This document shows, one piece after another, positions 18,120 through 23,159 of a DNA stretch of 23,159 nt. A program made the position numbers and the translations under genes. The DNA comes from Haplomitrium mnioides. Taxonomy: Eukaryota; Marchantiophyta; Haplomitriopsida; Calobryales. Where the stretch lies: the NCBI GenBank assembly GCA_049999725.1, contig JBNGIS010010687.1, positions 36,259 through 59,417 of the forward strand. Reading direction: 5' to 3'. The notes under the pieces were generated by a model. It had not been told where the DNA came from. It made no database searches and was given only the letters and a program-made list of their open reading frames with translations. How positions within the stretch are numbered: the first letter of the stretch is position 1; every line of letters starts with the position of its first letter.

Positions 18120-18330
18120 ATGACATCCTCATTGTGACCGTAGTTTCAAATAGTCAAATAGCCTCTTGAGCATTCTCAAGGTTAGAACAGGGTTCCAAAG
18201 TAGCATTATGAAGCGGATATCCCTTCTACAAAACTTTATGTTGAACTTGAGAATGTCGCCTACGCTTGAAGACTCACTTAGCCAAAATACGATCCACTGT
18301 ATATTCTTCATGATCATCAAGAACAATAGA
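18120..18330 (-). pseudogene. Chromodomain remnant
   Basis: On the minus strand one frame reads EEYTVDRILAK, a stop, FKRRRHSQVQHKVL, a stop, KGYPLHNATLEP, then NLENAQEAI. This is the chromodomain layout found at the C-terminus of chromovirus integrases: a basic strand, then W-KGYP, then the -W-EP segment. The Trp before KGYP is a stop and the Trp of the second aromatic position is Leu, so two residues of the aromatic cage that binds methylated histone tails are lost. In living relatives this domain steers insertion to heterochromatin. Confidence 0.8.
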
Positions 18331-18530
18331 TGGAGGAGGAATTTGAACACAATTGGGAAAAGAAGATGGACTAGAAACAAAAGTTTTTAAGTTTAGATAC
18401 ATGGAATACATGATGAATCTTCATATGAAGAGGAAGATCAAGTTTGTACTCAACGGGAGAAATAACTTGAGAATTTGAAAAATGACCAATCCAAGGTGGA
18501 GATAACTTACAAACTTGAGTGTGTAAAGAC

Positions 18531-19018
18531 TAAGGAAGATCATGAGTAGAAAGTATAACTTGGTTATCTAAAACATAAGAAAAATCCCGATGATATTTAT
18601 TGGCATATTTTTTTGCCGATTTTGAGCAATAACAAGATGTTTTTGGCATCTTGCAAAGAGGAAGATAAATGACACAAAAAGGTAGAAAGACTAGAAACAT
18701 TAGAAGAGGAAGGAGAAAGCAAACCAATAGAAACAAGAGCATATTGACTAGAATTAAGAAAGAAATGAGAAAATCCAACACTTGTTTGTTGTATGCAAAC
18801 TCTACAATCGGTAAGAAACTATCCCAATCAGTGTGATGAATGTTGATAAACGCTCAAAGCATATCCTCTACAAGACGATTTGCACGTTCAATTTGCCAAT
18901 CTGTTTGAGGATGATAAGCTGTAGACATAGATAATCTGGTATCCAAAAGTGTGAACAACTCTCGTGAAAACTTCCCAATGAATCGTGGATCTCTATAAGA
19001 TATTAACACTTTTCCCAT
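18531..19018 (-). pseudogene. Integrase remnant (core end and C-terminus)
   Basis: The minus strand gives SYRDPRFIGKF, then TRLSMSTAYHPQTDWQIERA and, after a stop, WDSFLPIVEFAYN. These are the second half of a Ty3/Gypsy integrase core. The catalytic Asp of the usual SDRD motif is Tyr (SYRD); the final catalytic Glu (in QIERAN) is kept. After a frameshift the C-terminal part continues (KKYANKYHRDFSYVLDNQVI) toward the chromodomain. The N-terminal zinc domain and first catalytic Asp are absent: upstream sequence joins directly to RT. Confidence 0.8.
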
Positions 19019-19615
19019 TCCATGATATCGGAAGGTTGTTATCCAAAAACACCAATACTGACTTATCCAATAAACCATCAAAAACTTGATGCATTTGATC
19101 CATGAATATCGTGTGAGCATTAGTGAGGCTAAATATAAGAACCTTCCACTCAAAATGCCCATACCTTGTATGAAAAGTTGTCTTTGGCATATCACTTTGC
19201 TTGATAGGAATTTTCCAATAGCCACTTTGAATATCCAACTTAGAAAATAATCCCACACCACTCAATTGATCCAACAAAGTCATCAATACAAGATAGATCT
19301 TCACTTTTTGATTTTTCAAGCCTCGATATTTTGTACAAAGACGAAATCCACGATCTTTCTTTGGTACAAAGAATACCATAGCTCCCCAAGACGAAGGACT
19401 ATGTTGAATGAAATCCTTGTCAAGAAGATTCGTCAATGTCATTCGAAGCTCCTCTAGTTCTTGTCGTGATAACAAATATATAGGCTAATTATAAAGAGTA
19501 CTTCTTAGGATCAACTCAATAAAAAAAGGCATTCCTCGATCATATGGTAACCTCTTTGGCAAACCCTCTAAAACACATCTACAAACTCCTTCAAAATATC
19601 ATGAATCATTGAGGT
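19019..19615 (-). pseudogene. Reverse transcriptase remnant
   Basis: From about 19600 the minus strand reads LPKRLPYDRGMPFFIELI, a stop, LSRQELEELR, then canonical RT blocks: WGAMVFFVPKKDRGFRLC, KYRGLKN, LFSKLDIQSGYW (first catalytic Asp kept), TRYGHFEWKV and VFLDNN. The last replaces the family's (Y/F)-x-DD catalytic box, leaving D-N-N, so the enzyme could not polymerise. Within about 20 bases of this box the sequence becomes integrase, showing a deletion of the RT thumb, RNase H and integrase start. Confidence 0.85.
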
Positions 19616-19850
19616 AGGCACACTTTTTCCTCCCTCCTTACTCAAGTTCATGATAGGCTTGATCCAAACAACAAAGACAAGCAACTATTGCTACACTGAA
19701 TTAATATGTTGAATTGATTTAGGCTTCTTCACCAATAGTATTAAACACACCAAAAAAATTTCTTGCCTTGTAAGGTAACTTGAATATGTCATTTTGCTCA
19801 ATCAAATTGAGAGGATTGATCTTTCAAGCCAAGGCAACCCTAAAATAATG

Positions 19851-20126
19851 TCATATTATATAGGTGCAATAATAAATTGCATAGATTCCTTGTAATCTTC
19901 TCCAATCCTTAAAAGGAATGGCTTTTGAAAGCGAAACACGTAATGTTTTTTGGCCATCAGCTATAGTCACAACACTCCTCTTGATAAGTCTAAATTTTGC
20001 TTTGATTATCTTAACAAAACGTAGTGACATGAAAGTTTTATAGCTCCTACTATTGACCAACATTCTATAAGAGTGCTCTCCAATCATACCATCAAGATGA
20101 AATAAGGTACCTCGAATTCTTGTCAA
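19851..20126 (-). pseudogene. Aspartic protease remnant
   Basis: Reads RGTLFHLDGMIGEHSYRMLV, then NSRSYKTFMSLRFVKII. This is the retropepsin region of Ty3/Gypsy pol, where the active site is normally DSG followed by (A/T)-(S/T)-H-(N)-F-I. Here the catalytic Asp is Asn and the Gly is Arg, so protease activity is lost. Between 19850 and 19616, in-frame continuation to RT is broken by stops and a shift. Confidence 0.75.
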
Positions 20127-20223
20127 AATTTAAATTTGAATTATTTTCTACTCAAAATGCTGCATCGCATTTTCGAATGGTTGAGAAAGCACCTAGCTTC
20201 TGTAGCAATAAGTATAAGTTGTG

Positions 20224-20793
20224 TCACTTTGCCATATGCATTTCTTCTTCTATTTGAGTAGGCTCTCTCATTGTAGCTTCAATTCTCGTGCGGGACTTCA
20301 ATCCCCAAACAAAGCCATCTAGTGTTTTGTTTTCTCTTATATCAAGAATTTGCATAACTATATCATGAAAATATGCAACATGGCTTCTTATTGTACCAAG
20401 TTGCTTCAATTTGGCCAATTAGTCTCTTGCTACTTTTGAAACATTCACACTCCTAAATCTTGAAATCACCGCTTCTTTAAATTCACACCAAGAAACAATA
20501 CAAGAAACAAATCCATGTTGAGCTTGTTCTATTTGATATCTCCACCAAGTTTTTGCAACTCTGTCTAATTGACTTGCTGCAAATAGAATTCGTCGACCAT
20601 CTTCTCTAATGTTTGTAGCTTCAAAATGTTGCTCACAATTGAATATAAAGCTCTCAAATACACCACAAACCATCTTCTCATCATATGCTTTTGGCGTTGG
20701 AAATCGTTTATAACTCTTTTCTTCTCGAAAAGTTGCTCCTTCTTTTGTTCTCACTTCCAAAAGGCGTGAAAGATGTTCAAGATGTTGTTGCAT
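20224..20793 (-). pseudogene. Gag remnant
   Basis: The first internal ATG in this frame is at 20791-20793 (MQQHLEHLSRLLEV). The retrotransposon-gag core follows: YDEKMVCGVFESFIFNCEQH, LFAASQLDRVAKTWWRYQIE, WCEFKEAVISRFRSVNVS. A TAA at 20419-20421 interrupts it, then the same frame gives LAKLKQLGTIRSHVAYFHDI and a Met/Glu-rich end. No CCHC zinc knuckle follows: about 100 bases later the protease begins, so the knuckle region appears deleted. It would have been the capsid protein. Confidence 0.85.
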
Positions 20794-20856
20794 TGCTTGA
20801 ACCACCACCTCTTGATTCTCTATGTAGCTCACCACCAAACAAAAAAAAAACCATAG

Positions 20857-20868
20857 CTCTGACACCAA
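20857..20868 (-). other. Primer-binding site (tRNA-iMet type)
   Basis: One base after the 5' LTR end the minus strand reads TGGTGTCAGAGC, matching the initiator tRNA-Met primer site TGGTATCAGAGC at 11 of 12 positions. It fixes the LTR end and transcription direction. Confidence 0.85.
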
Positions 20869-21310
20869 TGTAAAAGAACTCAAAGACTGAATTCGAATGA
20901 GTACAAACTTATAGTGAACTCTAATAGAGTTCTTCAACCAAATGCCAATAAGGCAAGCAAAAGCCAAGCAACCAAAGAACTTAAGTGATTCAAGAAGAAC
21001 TCCAAAATAAGTAGCGGGGCTATGAAGCCCTTCTATTTATATAATAGAAGAAGGTGTCATCCCTCTTTCTTCACTTACAAGTCACTTCCAATTTCAATTT
21101 TAGAATTGATCACTTAGAAGTCACTTCTAATTTCAACCCTAAAATTGCTCACTTAGAAGTCACTTCTAATTTCAACCTTAAAAGCTCTAAAAGTAGCTTT
21201 GAAGACAAGTAATCTTATCTTAAATCAACCCTACAAATAACCCTCTAACACTTCTTTCACTCCTCTCTATTTTCTTATAAATAGCACAACATCATGCTTG
21301 TACTATTACA
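20869..21310 (-). repeat. 5' LTR of the chromovirus
   Basis: 442 bp, plus-strand ends TGTAAAAGAAC and GTACTATTACA. Carries the same three 39-bp units (starts 21076, 21115, 21154) with the TAGAAGT/ACTTCTA inverted repeat, so the array predates insertion. A TATAAAT box lies near the plus-strand right end (TTCTTATAAATAGC, about 21272-21285), but the promoter should act on the minus strand, so its role is unclear. Confidence 0.9.
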
Positions 21311-21315
21311 CCTCC
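21311..21315. repeat. Target-site duplication of Gypsy element (right), CCTCC
   Basis: Matches CCTCG at 17653-17657 except for the last base. Confidence 0.65.
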
Positions 21316-22230
21316 ATTTTTCAGAGGGCTTAGATTTCTTACTCCCAACTAGGGAGATGGCGCTCTTTGCCACCGATAACATGCACTGCCTTCCTATTGC
21401 CCTCTTGCCATGCACTCCCTTTCAAAGAGATGGAAGCCTCTCGAGCTCACCTGCACCGATCGAAGAACCAATTCTCATAATGTTGAATTGGCCTTGCACC
21501 ATGGTTGTGATGTTAGACTCTCACTAAAGCTGACCCTCTATGGCTAGCAAGGGGGATCTTCCTACTAGGTGATGCAGTTCACAAATGAAACCTCAACTTG
21601 TTGGGCCTTCTTGATTGAGCAACAGCTTACCAATGATAGGCATGTGGGTGCAAACAACTAAAGAAGTGGCGCCACTCATAAGTCTCCCTATTTCTTAGGA
21701 AAATCCACCCCACACTAGGGTCTTATGCTCTCTATTGGGTTCACCTTGTCAGTCTTGGTCCTCTCCACTGAAGTGCCCACACTTGCCTCTGCATACTCAC
21801 CTCAACCTCATTGGGCTCTTGTTGTTCCTCTCTACTTTCAATCATAGCATTCCAATCCCTCCATTATGCTCCTTGCATGCTTTTATTCTCCCCTCTATAA
21901 ACACCAATTGCCTAGTGTCAAAGAGCAATTGAACTTTATGCAACATAATTCTGACCCTCCTTCATTTTCTCATTTTGCGTACAAACTTTTGCTGATAATT
22001 TTGTTAGTGGTCTTGTAACTTCTACGCCAAGTAATCTGAATCTTGCTCAAATGGTAGTAGGTTTGATAACTTTGTGTCGCAACTCATTTTTGTGGTTGTG
22101 TTTTTAGTTGCATCTTTTGTGCAACCAGCTGCATGTCATTGTGAATTGGTATCACATTGCAAAATTCTCTTTTTTAGAGTGCTAGATTTTTAAATGGCGA
22201 CACTTGTCTTGATTCCTTAACAAACAACAA
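21316..22230. other. Non-coding flank, nothing supported
   Basis: Two plus-strand frames (21294-21527 and 21735-21932) lack recognisable domains; the first even starts inside the LTR. The sequence is pyrimidine-leaning and otherwise featureless. Confidence 0.4.
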
Positions 22231-22279
22231 CAGAGCCATGTGACGGTCCACTTGGATATAACTGACCCGAGAAGAAAGA

Positions 22280-22640
22280 TCGGACCAGGCCAAAAAGGAA
22301 GATTGGATTGGCTCGATAAACCTAATCAAACTTGATAAGCGACAATGGACTTTATAAGCGATGGCAGACCCGATAAGTGATGCATGACATCGTCTTCTAC
22401 TAGGAAACTTGGACCATCACGTCTGATAGGAAAAGGACAAAGTTGTACCAAGGATAATCAAACCCGATAATTGACTTGATCCGATAGAGCGTTGTCCGAT
22501 GCAATTTTTCACAAGGAAGTTGGACCGTCGTGCTCGATAGGAAAAAGACAAACCTCATACAGTCAACTGTGTAGCTTGATTTGACCCAATAGAAACAACA
22601 AAACCCTGTTGGAAGAGATCAGATAGAAAAGACAAAACCT
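22280..22640. repeat. GATAA/CGATA-rich degenerate internal repeat
   Basis: Words such as CCCGATAA, CTTGATAAGCGA and CTCGATAGGAAAAAGACAAA recur. Two related blocks (about 22403-22440 and 22515-22551) share GGAA-(A)-TTGGACC, then (C)-GATAGGAAAA-GACAAA, at a spacing near 112 bases. It looks like a degenerate tandem repeat of unknown origin. CpG is frequent here, as in the first 2.4 kb. Confidence 0.55.
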
Positions 22641-22910
22641 TTCTAGAACCCGATCGAACCTGATTGGATCTTGTGTTGTTGTCATGTTCCAAAGAACATT
22701 GCATTCTTATTCCTCCATTTTTTTCTTTGATTCTAGTTATACCAAGAGCGCCTTCATGTTCTCTTCCCATCTAGCCATGCTAGAGTTTCAACAATTGAGA
22801 ATTGAGAATGTAGTAGCCCAAAATGCCTTAGCCTCTTAGTTGGTCTTCGAATCATCTATTCTATCCATGCTCTTTGTTTGTCACCCCTTCGCTATGAATC
22901 ATGTCCCCCA
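22641..22910. other. Non-coding stretch, nothing seen
   Basis: The minus frame at 22555-22770 has no domain. No repeat or structured element was noticed. Confidence 0.4.
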
Positions 22911-23159
22911 TGTTGAAATACCAAGCTTGATACGTAACCCACCAAGATGACGGGTAGACTCAAACTATGGGTCATTACATATTTAACCTTTTAAGTCCAT
23001 GTAGGGTAAGGTTAGGTAAAAAATACATAGTGTATGTCTCTAGAGAGAGAAAAAAAGGAAGATCATAAAGAGAGTGAGCGCTGCCAGCCTCTTCCCTTCT
23101 ATAAATCCATTTGGTTGATTTTACACACACACACACTCTCTCTCTCTCTCTCTCTCTCT
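22911..23159 (+). mobile_element. LTR of the solo-LTR family, copy 2 (runs off window)
   Basis: Begins TGTTGAAATACCAAGCT, identical to the start of the LTR at 12593, and follows it over about 200 bases: the TAGGGTAA area, a TATA-like AAAAAATACATAG, the AGAGAGAAAA purine stretch, and CTTCCCTTCTATAAATCCATT. It then diverges into (AC)n(TC)n. The far end lies outside the window, so whether this is a solo LTR or the start of a full element cannot be told. Confidence 0.75.
23123..23159. repeat. (AC)7(TC)n compound microsatellite
   Basis: Seven AC units (23123-23136) followed by TC units up to the window end. It lies where the LTR family member at 12593 has unique sequence, so it arose by expansion or insertion within the LTR. 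Confidence 0.95.

Larger units (their letters stand above)
17658..21310 (-). mobile_element. Ty3/Gypsy chromovirus, degenerate, 3653 bp
   Basis: A complete element bounded by two 442-bp LTRs with TG...CA ends, a PBS next to the 5' LTR, a PPT next to the 3' LTR, and 4-of-5 matching 5-bp target duplications. Transcription is on the minus strand. Order along it: 5' LTR, PBS, gag, protease, reverse transcriptase, integrase core and C-terminus, chromodomain, PPT, 3' LTR. Integrase after RT and a chromodomain place it among chromoviruses. At 3.65 kb it is well short of a usual element of this type: the gag zinc-knuckle region, RNase H and the first part of integrase are missing. LTRs are only about 85% identical by eye, so it is old and inactive. 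Confidence 0.9.

Noticed and set aside
18166-18390. Plus-strand ORF in the chromovirus
   Set aside because: Antisense to the chromodomain remnant.
1-23159. tRNA, rRNA and CRISPR
   Set aside because: No T-arm-like GGTTCRANNCC with a matching acceptor stem, no rRNA words and no spaced identical repeats. The tandem repeats here lack unique spacers.

Overview
The window looks like repeat-dominated nuclear DNA of a land plant, probably one with a large genome. The evidence is a Ty3/Gypsy chromovirus with a tRNA-iMet-type primer site, a TG...CA solo LTR with a target-site duplication, dinucleotide microsatellites, several ages of broken retroelement sequence, and decay that mostly turns CAG/CAA codons into stops. 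A gymnosperm or similar lineage is a guess. I found no intact gene, rRNA, tRNA or CRISPR. Nearly all open frames are remnants, or antisense shadows of remnants.

Layout. (1) 1-2.4 kb: a purine-rich, CpG- and GATCGA-rich block with broken plus-strand coding-like stretches. (2) 2.4-4.35 kb: non-coding, with a 20-G run, a duplicated 46-bp hairpin unit and a (TG)14 microsatellite. (3) 4.35-15.4 kb: two repeat families alternate in the same order and orientation, R1 (5076-7056 and 10077-12054) and R2 (8221-9505 and 14133-15400). R1 holds a long, stop-riddled minus-strand frame with a degenerate zinc knuckle and a Gln/Tyr/Pro-rich part, best explained as a retroelement gag-like protein. A solo LTR (12593-12838, TSD TAACA) sits between R1-B and R2-B. 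Between the solo LTR and R2-B lie two unidentified plus-strand open frames. (4) 15.4-17.6 kb: a third repeat family, an exact 85-bp duplication, a hairpin and a minus-strand coiled-coil pseudogene. (5) 17658-21310: a complete but dead minus-strand Ty3/Gypsy chromovirus with two 442-bp LTRs, a PBS, a PPT and remnants of gag, protease, RT, integrase and chromodomain. It lacks RNase H and the start of integrase. (6) 21.3-23.16 kb: non-coding sequence, a GATAA-rich internal repeat, and the start of a second copy of the solo-LTR family running off the window into (AC)n(TC)n.

Nothing here forms a working pathway. The main interest is the alternating R1/R2 array, the LTR-borne palindromic 39-bp repeats, and methylation-type decay that leaves long antisense frames open while destroying the sense frame. 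Repeat identities are by-eye estimates and repeat ends are accurate to about 10-20 bases unless target-site duplications fix them.
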